Shown here: in pieces, positions 11,815 to 23,361 of the stretch | How positions within the stretch are numbered: the first letter of the stretch is position 1 | Layout: each line of letters begins with the position of its first letter | Source: Bromus sterilis | Taxonomy: Eukaryota; Streptophyta; Magnoliopsida; Poales; Poaceae | Direction of reading: 5' to 3' | Assembly (NCBI GenBank): GCA_950022295.1 | Contig: OX465598.1 | Span: 121,069,001 to 121,133,000 of the forward strand | DNA length: 64,000 nt | Translations under genes and position numbers: made by a program | The notes under the pieces: model-generated | Database searches by the model: none | What the model was told of the DNA's origin: nothing | What the model saw: only the letters and a program-made list of their open reading frames with translations

Positions 11815-14800
11815 ATGAAAGCACCACGCCCCTCGTTCAACTTAGGATCATTCCTAGAGAAAGATAAACTGAAAACTAATGGGTCAAACTTCACCTCCTG
11901 GTTCCGCACCCTGAGGATTCTCCTCGTTCCCCTCAAAATGTCCTACGTACTTGAGACTGCATTAGGAGATGCACCAGCAACTACCACTAATCCGGCTGAG
12001 AAGAAAGTCTATCTCATTAAGTCGGATGATTCCTCCCTTGTCAAGAAGGGTATGCTCCATGCCATGGAGGCTGAACTGCAGAAACGGTTCGAGAGCTTTA
12101 GTGCTTATGAGATAGTCACTGACCTCAAGACCGTCTTTGCACCTCAAGCCAAGGTTGAGAGAAATGAAGTTTGTGAAGCTTTCTTCTCTGCAAAGATGGA
12201 AGAGCAAAACAGCATGACTGAGCACGTAGTCAAAATGTCTGACTACGTTCAACGCCTAAATGATCTAGAATTTAAGATTCCAGATGAAGTGGCGATTGAT
12301 AGGGTGTTGCGGTCGCTACCCCCTAGCTATGAGAGTTTTGTGTTCAAGTACAACATGCAAGGAATGGTTGAGACCCTTTCTGAATTGTTCACAATACTCA
12401 AAATTGCTGAGATGGAAATCAAGAAGGAGCACAGCTGCACCAATTACCTAGAAGATAAGAAGGCCGGAAAGGTTGCCGAAAGAGACATGGATATATGTGA
12501 TATACATGTTATTGATGTTTTCCTGACAAGTGCTTGGAGAAACGTCTGGATATTTGATACCGGATCAGTTTCTCACATCTGTAACTCCTAGGAGGGGATG
12601 CAGAATAAACGACTCTTGCGGAAGGATGAAGTGACGATGCGCGTTGGGAACGGTGCCAAGGTTGAAGTAATGTCAATTGGCACGCTTCGTCTTAGTCTCC
12701 CTTCGGGATTGATTCTTGTCTTGAATAATTGCTAGTATGTACCCGCGTTGAGTATGAACATTGTGAGTGGCTCTTGCTTAATGCGAGACCAGTATTCTTT
12801 TAAATCCGAAACAACTGGTTGTTCGATTTATAAGAATAATGTCTTCTATGTTCATGCACCGGTGCGTAATGGTTTATTCTTAATGGATCTCGAATATCAT
12901 GACTCCCACATCAATAATGTAGAGGCCAAAAGATTAAAGCCTAGTAACGAAGAACACATGACGATGTGGCATTGTCGACTTGGTCATATTGGTATAAAAC
13001 GCATGGAGGAACTCCATAAAGATGGACTTCTGGAGTCATTGGATTTTGGATCCCTTGACACATGTGAACCATGCCTAATGGGCAAAATGACAAGGACTCC
13101 ATTCAATGGAACAATGGAGCGTGCGGTGGACTTATTAGGGATCATACATACTGATGTATGCGGACCAATGAATGTCACCGCACGCAATGGTTTTCGTTAC
13201 TTCGTGACCTTCACGGATGACTTAAGTAGATACGGGTATATCTATTTAATGAAACACAAGTCTGAAACCTTTGAAAAGTTCAAGGAATTTCGGAGTGAGG
13301 TCGAGAATCAACTCGGGAAGAAAATCAAGCACCTTCGATCTGATCGAGGTGGCGAGTATTTAAGTCACGAGTTTGGCACTCATCTGAAGACTTGTGGTAT
13401 TGTACCACAACTTACGCCAGCTGGAACACCTCAGCGAAATGGTGTGTCTGAGCGACGTAATCGAACACTATTGGATAGTGTACGGTCAATGATGTCTCAT
13501 ACCGACTTACCTACATCATTCTGGGGGTATGCATTAGAAACTACCGCTTACGTTCTTAATAGGGTACCATCCAAATCCGTGAAGAGAACACCATTTGAAG
13601 AATGGTTTGGCAAGAAACCAATGTTGTCTTACCTGAAGATTTGGGGTTGTGAGGCTTATGTTAGGAAACTTCAGCCTGACAAACTCGAATCTAAGGCGGA
13701 GAAATGCATCTTTGTAGGATATCCAAAGGAAACTGTTGGATACACCTTGTACAACCAATCTGAGGGCAAAACGTTTGTCGCTAAGACTGGACACTTTCTT
13801 GAGAAAGAGTTTCTCTCGAAAGAATTGAGTGGGAGGAAAATAGACCTCGATGAAGTGACTGACCAATCACTCCAAATGGAAGAACCGGCAACAGAAATTG
13901 TTCTGGAACCTTCTTCCACAGTGGGAGCTGAAGAGAATGGCCAGGAAGACATTCATAACGATCATGACATACATGATGATCATGATGAGAATGAAGAGGA
14001 ACCTATTTTTCCCCGTAGGTCATCAAGAGTCCGTCAACCTACCGAGTTTTACGGACAGCTTGTGAATGCAATCTCGGCTGATGAGTCGGATGAACCTACG
14101 AGTTACAAAGAAGCAATGGAGGGACCCGAGTCCGAGAAATGGCTAGAAGCCATGAAATCCGAAATAGACTCCATGTACACCAACAAAGTTTGGACTTTGG
14201 TGGATATTCCCGAGGACCGCAAGGCCGTCGAGAATAAATGGATTTTCAAGAAAAAGACTGACGCAGACGGAAACGTATCTGTCTACAAAGCTCGACTTGT
14301 CGCGAAGGGGTTCCGACAAATTCAAGGAGTTGACTACGAGGAGACATTCTCTCCTGTAGCGATGATCAAGTCTATTCGGATCCTACTAGCAATAGCTGCC
14401 TATCATGATTACGAGATATGGCAGATGGATGTGAAAACCGCGTTCCTTAATGGCAACATTGAGGAAGAGTTGTATATGATGCAACCAGAGGGGTTTATCA
14501 ATCCAAGGAATGCTGGTAAGGTGTGCAAGCTTCAAAGGTCCATCTATGGGTTGAAGCAAGCATCTCGGAGCTGGAATCTTCGATTTGATGAGGTCATTAA
14601 AGCTTTTGGATTTGTCCAAAACGTCGAAGAGTTCTGCGTCTATAAGAAACTGAGTGGGAGCTCTGTAGCATTCCTTGTGTTATATGTAGATGACATATTA
14701 CTAATAGGGAACGATAAGAAATTCTTAGAGGGAGTAAAGGAATATCTGAATGGACAATTTTCCATGAAGGACCTAGGTGAAGCTGCGTACATATTGGGGA

Positions 14801-15670
14801 TTAAGATCTATAGAGATAGACCTAATCGACGGTTGGCCTTGAGTCAGAACACTTATATTGACAAGATATTGAAAAGGTTCAGTATGGATAACTCCAAGAG
14901 AGGCCTCTTGCCAGTTATAAAAGGTGTCAAATTAAGCGTGACTCAATGCCCAACCACAGAAAAAGAGAAGGAGGAAATGTCCTCAAAGCCCTATGCCTCA
15001 GCCATAGGTTCTCTCATGTATGCTATGTACCAGACCGGATTTAGCGCTGGCCATTAGTATGACTAATCGCTACCAGAGTAACCCGGGAATGGCTCACTGG
15101 ACAGCAGTAAAGAACATCCTTAAGTACTTAAGAAGAACCAATGATCTCTTTCTCGTTTATGGAGGAGTTGATGAGGAGCTCACCGTAAAGGGTTACGTGG
15201 ACGCAAGCCTCGGCTTAGATCTAGATGACTCGAAATCCCAGACGGGATATGTTTTCATGTTGAACGGTGGCGCTATTACCTGGAGGAGCGGCAAACAGTC
15301 AGTCGTCGCCCAATCTACAATGGAGTCGGAGTATATTGCCGCTTGCGAAGCGTCAAATGAGGCGCTGTGGCTGAAGAAGTTCGTGATCGAGCTTGGCGTC
15401 TTTCCCAGCTGCACTGACCCCGTGGGAATCTTCTACGATAACAAGGGTGCCAATGCTAACGCGAAGGAGCCAAGAACTCACTCTACAGCCAAGCACATCC
15501 TCCGAAAGTTCCATGTGACGCGAGACTATGTCAGGGATGGACACACTAGGATTCACAAGATACATACGGATCTGAACGCAGCAGACCCGATGACTAAACC
15601 TCTTCCACAGGGCAAGTTGGAAGAACACCGAGAGACCATTGGTGTTAGATACATACCTGATGTAAACTAG
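11815..15670 (+). pseudogene. C1 gag-pol polyprotein with two stops and one frameshift
   Basis: Gag, protease, integrase and RT stay in one frame from 11815 to 15057. They are broken by TAG at 12589-12591 and TAG at 12733-12735. The last 216 codons (15020-15670) are in another frame. Gag has the Copia UBN2-type core but passes almost directly into the protease motif WIFDTGS near 12550, so the zinc knuckle is missing. Integrase shows the HHCC finger (from WHCRLGH to CEPC, 12969-13075), then catalytic HTDVCGP, SDRGGEY and SERRNR. RT shows YVDDI at 14683-14697, and RNase H ends at about 15670. The frameshift fits loss of one copy of a 5-base repeat in TATGCTATG. A polypurine tract (15690-15701) and the 3' LTR follow. 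The pol part is otherwise well preserved. Confidence 0.93.
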
Positions 15671-15689
15671 TGTAATTTGTACTCTAGTG

Positions 15690-15701
15690 CAAGTGGGAGA
15701 C
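15690..15701 (+). other. C1 polypurine tract
   Basis: CAAGTGGGAGAC lies directly before the 3' LTR at 15702. It would prime plus-strand DNA synthesis. Confidence 0.75.
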
Positions 15702-15718
15702 TGTTGGATATGTGCCCT
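15702..15718 (+). repeat. C1 3' LTR, first 17 bp
   Basis: The bases match 9138-9154 of the 5' LTR. The LTR is cut here by T1 and resumes at 25586. Confidence 0.9.
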
Positions 15719-18700
15719 TGTCGGGACCCGGGGTTAGCGTATGCAAGTACAGCTAAGACATAGTCATATGGAGAGCCGAGAATCGTACCCACTTGTCTAA
15801 GCAGACAAGGCCAAGCACAGAACGTTCTCGGAAAGCATCGTACGTGAGGGGCATCCCATCCAGGCCGGATGATCAACTGAGATGGGTCCTCATCGTCCGC
15901 ACACAAGTCTAATGATATGGGTGGTGAACTCCCATATTCAAAGACAAGTCGCCTCAACCATACTATCAACTATCTCAAAACTCTTAAATAGACTTACTCC
16001 AGCCCGATCACTTAGTCGGGGTCCAGGGCGGGCTCGATCATACCACAAAGTGTGCACGAGACGGAGTCTCGAGAAATCGCATCGCGATGCCCCAAGCTGC
16101 GCACATCTAAGGGCCACTTGGTGTATGAAAGACCGCCAGCCAGAACACAACTAAAGTCTCGAAAACCCATACAAAGACATGCATGTTATAAACATACACG
16201 CAGCACACATGCCTTGTATGAACAGCAGGTACCATTGCAATTCTCTACAAAGTGTACAATTTTATTGATAACTCTTATAGAGTGCAAACAGAGATCACAA
16301 ACATGTGATCCAACATTACAACACAAACGGAAGCAAATTATGTCTGAGTACAGACAAGTTTAACAAATGGCTTAAGAAGCCTTATTTAAACACAAGCCCT
16401 CCACGAGGGAAACCAGTCATCTGACTAGGACTAGACTAGTTGGTCTTCAGTCGTCCAGCTCGATGAAGAAGCCACCTTCGGGGTCAGTGGCATCATCTAA
16501 AACATAGATTAAGCAAACGTGAGTACAAAATCGTACTCAGCAAGACTTACATAGGAGCTATACTACTCATGCACATGTATCAAGGTAAAGGGAGGTGGGG
16601 TTCACTTGCAGAAATGCCAGCTTTGACTTGGCTAATCCTGAACTACGAGTACCAGACTTTGAGGTAAGAAGCGTACACGAGTCCACTACTTTCTCCAACC
16701 AATTACACCACTATGGTGCCTTCCTCGACTTCCCCACGAGGAAGCACGCCATAGCACTCACACTTATCTTGGTGTGTTCTAGAAGTATCCAGTTCAAGTT
16801 ATCTAATAATCAAGCTAAGCTTTCCAAGCAGTCCATAACCGCGGACGCGACTATTCGAATAGTTTTGTTAACCCTGCAGGGGTGTACCGCTACACACACA
16901 TGATCATCATTTATCGCCTTTGATCTCGACACCATTCAAGGGGTGTCAGCGAGGATGCTCACCACAACTGTTACCTCATAGCCGATCTACTCCGAGAAAG
17001 CCGCCTACTTGGGTTGGTTACCACAATCGTGAACCCGGCCGGTTTACCGAAGTGGACCCAAGTGATGTGTGCGTGGTGCATAAGCCGGTCTCGGATGAGC
17101 CGTTCTCTCACTTAGCATCCAGGCCACAGACCTACCAGAACTCCAAACTATTGCGACATCTGGACATCGAAGGGGATGAGTTAATAAGCTGAGAGGGGTC
17201 AGTGAGCCCAATGTGTGGTTGTACTCTTCATCTTGGATCACCACACAAGAACTCGTACTAGGGCGGTGTTCAACGAGACAACCCACCGTGTACTCCTACA
17301 CAGCCTCTCATCGTTCACCTTGTATTAGGGTCGATTCACCAACACTTTTCTACCATCATCAACATGATCATTCCCATCCCGACTCAGATCACAGTAACAA
17401 CATGGTATCATACTAAGCATGCAATAAGCGATAACATTTGCAGGGGCCACATGATATCAAACAACTCCTACATTTGCTAGGATTGTGGTTTACTTACTAC
17501 TGGGACAAAATGATAGGTCATGCAAAGGAATGGGTTCATCTATGCGGTAGAAACGAATCATGGTGATCATCCTAAACAATGCATAAGCGAGACATGAGAG
17601 GGAAGTGGGATTTTATCGACATGATCAATGGGGGTTTGCTTGCCTTGCTGACGAGGTTCGGGTTCTGGGTCTTCAACGAAGGGGGCAGCCTCCTGCTCCG
17701 GTTCCACCTCTACTCGACAAACAACAAGCAAAGTAGCAAAGTAAATACAATGCACAAACACATGATGGAAGTTTGAATCTTGATGTACATGCTTTGATGT
17801 GTGAAGCAATTCCATTTAAATGGAGTATATTGCAAATTGAATTGCAAATTCAAACTCCACATTTGAATTCAACTTAACTAAGTTGCATGTGACATTGTTT
17901 GATCATTTTGAACCTTTTGGAAATGTGTATGATATGCCTCTGAAGTGTGGTTGAATTGTAGCATAATTCCAAGGTCCAAGTTGCAATATCATTTGAATTG
18001 AATTTGAATTAATTCCAAATAATTCAAATGACATATGCTACTGGTCCCATTTTAAAATCAACTCAAACATAGTTGAAAGTTGCATATTTGGAAAGATAAT
18101 TTTCTCCTGATCATTTTTCATATATTATTTGTCCAATTTGGAGTTAATATGAATTTTCTATGAATTTCCAAAGTTTGGGGTATTTTCTGGAATTTCTGGA
18201 ATATCTTTAATTCAAATAATCTCTGGAAATTCATTTAAATGATTTAATGCGCCAGGCTGACGTCAGGGGGGGGGGTTGACAAGGGGGTCCCACCTGTCAG
18301 TGGCTGAGTGATTTAAACCGTGGGGTTAAGTTAATCCAGTGGCTTACTTAAGCCACTGGGCCCACTGGTCAGTGACCCAGGGGGTCATTAGTCGGGTGAT
18401 TAACGGGGGGGGGGGGGGGGTCTGGATAACCCGCCGGCGGCTAAACGCCGACGACTGGGGCCGCGGCGGCGCTGCTCGGGATCACGTTCCCGTGCATCAT
18501 TCGATGCGCTGAGACCACGGGAGCGTAGCCCGTGCTCTCGCGCGTCGTCTGGTGCACGCGGGCGACCTCGGGGGTGACCAGGGCGACGACGTCTTCAAAG
18601 ATGGCGGCGGCCGGAGGCACGGGATCGATGGATAGGTGGCTGTGAGGGGAGAGCTTAGGCTTGAGCTAGCGTTTTGGAACACTGGGATCACCAGGAAGAC

Positions 18701-19811
18701 GAAGGACAAGGCCGCGGGAACGATGGCCTAACGGTTGGTTGCCGACGACGAGCACGGCGGCGCTTCACCTCGGTGTTCATGGCGAACGACGACAGGGAGA
18801 GGGAGGGAGACCACGGACTAGTTCTAGCGAACTGGGAGCTCACCGTGAATCCAACTGAAGCGGTGGCGAAGTCGAAGGAGCTCGGGGTTGGACGGAATTG
18901 AAGGAAGCTCGCGGCGGCTTCGGCGATGAAGATGTTGAAGCTCACGTCGTCTGCGATGGCGTTGAGCTTCGATTGACTCGGGGGAATGACGGAGTCGACG
19001 GTGCTGGAGCGATTAGACACGGCGGCAAGGCTAGAGGAGCTCAGTCGCCACGTTGGTGCACTGCGGCGCTCGGCTAGGGTTTCTGTGGCGGAGCGATTTC
19101 TTCGCGGGGAGAAGAACCAGAGGGCGAGGAGGGGGAAATTGAGGCGCGGGGCGTCTCCTGGTGTGATAAGGACGCCTGGGGAGGCCTGGAAGCTTGAAGA
19201 CGTCGCGGTGGCGTCCACGGCGTCGGCGCCTCGCCACCGAGCTGCTTGGGCGCGCGGGGGAAGAAGACGACAGGCGAGTTCGCGGGCTGGGCTGCGGGAG
19301 AGGTAAGTCGGGCCGAGGTGGCCCAGGTAAAGGGGCTACTTTCGGTTTTTCTTTTTCTTTCTGTTTTCTCTTCTGATCTTTGTTCTGTTTAGCTAAATAA
19401 AATAGCTAAACATTTTATTAAATGCTGAAATTTTTTATATGGCTTCATAACAATATAGACTAGCCACTTATAAAGTTTCAACATTTTTAAAATTCAACTG
19501 ATTTGAATTTTAAATCAAATAGGGGTTTTTCATTAAATCCAAGGCACTGTTTGAATATTTGAAAAATCTATGAGTATGGGGTGGGTCCCACATCACTTGA
19601 AATGTGATCACACTCATTTATAAGACTTTTCAAAAATCTAACATGAATTTTTGGAGAAGATTTTTATCTGGCCTTTTGAATTAATTCATCTGGGGGGGTT
19701 TCCTTCTCCCATTTTGATTTTGAAGTTGATTTCAAAGATTCCTTTTGAAATTTTTGACATGATGCAAGGTTACTTTGATCCTAGCACATTACCTAACAGA
19801 GGGTTCTGACA
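15719..19811 (-). repeat. T1 3' LTR, complete
   Basis: The LTR of about 4.1 kb runs from TGTCGGG to TCTGACA on the plus strand, and its first ~2.2 kb matches 23362-25582. The segment 18420-19320 is GC-rich with several open frames in both strands (for example 18688-19218). None resembles a known protein, and this is probably the transcribed R/U5-side leader of the LTR. Runs of ten G (18266-18275) and sixteen G (18405-18420) stand out. Confidence 0.9.
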
Positions 19812-20145
19812 ACTCGCCCCCACTCAAAAGAATCTCGTCCCGAGATTCAGAAGTCTGCGGGAGGAAGGTGGGGTACTCGGCATTGAGACGGTCTTCTCTT
19901 TCCCACGTAGCTTCTCTTTCAGAGTGGTGTGACCATTGTACTTTCAGAAACCTAATCTTCTGACGACGAGTGACACGCTCTACGGAATGAAGAATACGAA
20001 CGGGGTATTCTCGATAAGAAAGGTCATCTTGGAGATCAAGCGTTTCATGGTCGACTTCGCGGATGGGGTCCTTGAAGCAACGCCTGAGTTGGGACACATG
20101 GAATACATCGTGTACTCGGGAGAGGTGCGGAGGTAGTTCAAGTTG
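19789..20145 (-). pseudogene. T1 pol C-terminus, chromodomain-like region
   Basis: The frame 19789-20097 contains HVSQLR-type linker sequence (SQLRRCFKDP) followed by a chromodomain-like block with VRILHSVERVTRRQ and the aromatic pair in VQWSHHSEREATWE. In chromoviruses this module directs integration into heterochromatin by contacting modified histones; that is family knowledge. It is in a different frame from the integrase upstream, so a frameshift lies around 20100-20150. The frame ends inside the LTR. Confidence 0.75.
19812..19830 (-). other. T1 polypurine tract
   Basis: On the minus strand the stretch is purine-rich around GAGTGGGGGCGAG and ends just before the LTR start TGTCAGAACC. The end of the pol frame overlaps it. 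Confidence 0.7.
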
Positions 20146-21576
20146 TTAGGCAACTTCTCCACGTTTAGCAATAATGCGGAAAGGTCCGATGTAACGTGGG
20201 GCCAACTTGCCTTTGATACCGAAACGTTGGGTTCCCTTCAGAGGAGTAACCCGAAGGTAAGCCTTCTCGTCCAGATTGTAGCTCTCTTGCCTATGATGAC
20301 GATCATAGTAGCTTTTCTGATGAGACTGGGCTACTTTCAATTGATTACGAACAATGCGAACTTGCTCTTCTGCTTCCTTGATCATATCCGGTCCAAAGAA
20401 TTGTCTTTCACCGGTTTCTGACCAGTTTAAAGGTGTTCGACATCGTCGTCCATATAGGAGTTCAAAAGGATCCATGTTCAGACTAGATTGAAAATTATTG
20501 TTATAAGCAAATTCGGCAAATGGAAGAGACTTCTCCCAATTCTTTCCGATTGAGATAACACAAGCTCTGAGCATGTCTTCAAGAATTTCGTTAACCCTTT
20601 CGACTTGACCGCTAGACTGAGGATGGAAAGCTGTACTAAAGGAGAGATGAGTTCCCATAGCATTTTGAAAGCTCCCCCAAAATCTAGAGGTGAAAAGGCT
20701 ACCGCGATCAGAATTGATTTCCAAAGGAACACCATGAAGGGATACAATTCTAGAGATGTACAAGTCCGCTAACTGGCTAGCAGTTATAGACTCGCGAACC
20801 GGAAGGAAGTGAGCAACTTTGGAAAGCCTATCTATGACAACGAAGATGGCATTGTTTCCTTTCTGGGTTTTTGGAAAGCCGGTGATGAAGTCCATACCGA
20901 CTTTGTCCCATTTCCACTCGGGAATAGACAAAGGTTGAAGTGTACCAGCAGGTCTTTGATGTTCTGCCTTAATGCGACGACAAACATCACATTCGGCAAC
21001 AAATTGAGCAATGTGTCTCTTCATCCTAGTCCACCAAAATCTCTGGCGTAGATCTCGGTACATTTTTGTGCTACCGGGATGAATTGAGAGGTGTGTGTCA
21101 TGGGATTCCTTGAGGATGAGTTGCCTTAGATCCCTATTCTTAGGTACTATCAAACGATTTTCAAAGAATACCGTTCCCTTGCTATCTGTGGAGAAACATT
21201 TAGCAACTCCGCTAGCAATGTTCTCCTTGATCCGGCGAACACCTCGTGCACGCCTTTGGGCAACTATGATTTTATCCTCAAGAGTTGGTTTTGCCACCAA
21301 GGTTGAAAGATAGCCATGAGGAACAATCTCAAGATTGAGCTTGCGAAAGTCCTCATGAAGAAGTGGTTGATACTGTTGTAACATGAGGTTGTTACAATAC
21401 GACTTACGACTTAGTGCATCAGCCATGACATTGGCTTTGCCTGGGGTGTAAGAAATTACTACGTCGTAATCTTTTATAAACTCAATCCAGCGTATTTTCC
21501 TGAGATTAAGATCTGGCTCGGGTGAAAATATATTTGAGGCTTTGGTGGTCGGAATAGATCTCACAACGGTTACCAA
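20146..21576 (-). pseudogene. T1 RNase H end and integrase
   Basis: This 476-codon open frame starts inside RNase H (VVISYTPGKANVMADALSRKS) and continues into the integrase. The HHCC finger shows as HPGSTKMYRDL and CDVCRRIKAEHQ. Catalytic residues are seen in KVGMDFITGFP, EINSDRGSLFTS and HPQSSGQVERVNE. A GPF-like region (APRYIGPFRI) follows near the end. It is uninterrupted over its whole length but is separated from RT by a stop and a frameshift, so it cannot be made from a normal polyprotein. Confidence 0.9.
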
Positions 21577-21589
21577 GGAGGTAATGTCG

Positions 21590-22693
21590 CTAAGTTGTTA
21601 GGGCATGAACTACGGCAGCGAGTTCAAGGTCATGGGTAGGATAGTTCTCTTCATGTGGCCGCAACTGGCGTGAAGCATAAGCTACCACATGTCGATCTTG
21701 CAGAAGTATGCATCCTAACCCTTGCCGTGATGCGTCACAATAGATCTCGAAATCCTTTTTAGTGTCTGGAGGTGCAAGTACGGGTGCAGAAGTCAATCTT
21801 CTTTTTAGCTCTTGAAAGCTTTCCTCGCACTTGGGAGTCCATAGGAATTTCTTATCTTTCTTGAGGAGTTCAGTTAGAGGCTTTGCAACTTTAGAAAAGT
21901 TCTCGACGAAGCGACGACAATAGCTGGCTAGGCCAAGAAAACTCCTAACTTGCTTAATCGATTCAGGTGGAGTCCAGTCAAGGACGGCCTGAACTCTCTC
22001 GGGATTCACAGCAATGCGTTTTGCAGAAATCACGTGGCCTAAGTAGGTCACTTCTGGTAGCCAAAATTCACACTTGGAGAATTTAGCATACATGCGATGC
22101 TCTCTAAGTTTCATCAATACCAGCCTTAGGTGTTCGGCATGTTCTTCTTCGTTCTTCGAGTATATAAGGATGTCATCGAGGTAAACCACGACGAAATGGT
22201 CCAAATACTCCATGAAGATCGAATTCATCATGCGTGAGAAAGTGGCGGGGGCATTGGTTAAACCAAAGGACATGACGGTATACTCGTAAAGACCATAACG
22301 AGTAGTAAAAGCCGTTTTGGGAATCTCCTCGTTTCGGATTTTGATTTGATGATAACCTAATCTCAAATCCATCTTGGAGAATACAGAGGATCCTGCAAGT
22401 TGATCATAAAGATCATTGATCCTGGGCAGTGGGTACTTGTTCTTTATCGTCGCTAAATTTAGCGGGCGATAGTCTACGCACATCCTTTCTATTCCATCTT
22501 TCTTCGTTACGAACAGAACGGGGCAACCCCATGGCGATGAGCTAGGGCGGATGAAGCCTTTCTCCAACAAAGCTTCCAGTTGGGTTTTAAGCTCAGCTAA
22601 CTCACGTGGGGCCATTTTGTATGGGCGTCTAGAAATTGGTGCGGTTCCTAGGGCAAGATCCACTATAAACTCTACACATCTGTCGGGTGGCAT
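21590..22693 (-). pseudogene. T1 reverse transcriptase and RNase H start, truncated
   Basis: The 367-codon frame holds a Gypsy RT: WGCPVLFVTKKDG, MCVDYRPLN, MDLRLGYHQI, SFGLTNAPATF and the catalytic YLDDIL, then the RNase H start YCDASRQGLGCIL. It stops at a TAG that replaces a conserved Trp codon (after HALTT). One extra base some 50 bp further on puts the rest in another frame. The start at 22693 is only the first ATG after a deletion; the usual RT N-terminal part, protease and gag are missing. RT would copy the element RNA into DNA, but this copy lacks its particle proteins. Confidence 0.92.
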
Positions 22694-23345
22694 GGTTTAA
22701 GGGTTTGGATCACTGGATAGCTTCCTAGAGGATGACCAAGGTTTACTAGGGGCTACAACATATATGTCAGAGTAACAAAGTACCCCAACACGATGGTTAG
22801 TGTGGTTCTTCTGGCTAGAAGACATCTAAGGTGGGAGAAAGAGCTGCAAATGAAACACTATAGGTTTCTAGAAGAAAACCTACATCAAACTCCATGGAAC
22901 TGTCGGGAATGCCACCTAGAAGTTCTTCTAAAATGACAACCGAAAAGGAGGGAAGAATTTTGCAAATGCATCAGATTTTGAAGAAACCTGGAATGACTCG
23001 GACAACATAACGGCTGTAATTGCAAGAAAAAGACAATTTCTTACAACATGGACACAACACTTACATACGATGTAACAAAACAGGGAGCATAACCACTCTA
23101 ACAAACCGATCACAACTTTCCTACGGCTACAAGGAAGCAAACAACGAGATGTTCTAATCAGACAGAGGAGAGCCTAGTCCTATCTTCCCGTAGAATAAGA
23201 TGAGGGTGACTCAGAACTCAGAACGAAGGGGGTAAGGAGAAAAAAAGAAGCCTTACGTTATTCCCTTATATACCCAGAGTAACTATATAACTATAGCAAG
23301 TTAGACTCGACTTCGGCCAAGGCTACTAGTCCTACAGTCAGTCCT
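22694..23345 (-). other. T1 leader remnant, gag absent
   Basis: Some 650 bp between the primer site and RT contain no recognisable gag or protease. In a complete chromovirus more than 1.5 kb of coding sequence is expected here, so an internal deletion is inferred. The next frames (such as 22928-23140) are short and unrecognisable. Confidence 0.7.
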
Positions 23346-23358
23346 GCTCTGATACCAA
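23346..23358 (-). other. T1 primer binding site, tRNA-Met
   Basis: The reverse complement reads TTGGTATCAGAGC, matching the initiator tRNA-Met end, three bases inside the LTR end at 23362. Confidence 0.88.
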
Positions 23359-23361
23359 GTC

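Noticed and set aside
18688..19218. A 176-codon minus-strand frame, and opposite-strand frames, in a GC-rich block
   Set aside because: It lies within the T1 LTR, has low-complexity Ser/Arg/Ala composition and overlaps equally long frames on the other strand. GC-rich LTR leader explains it.
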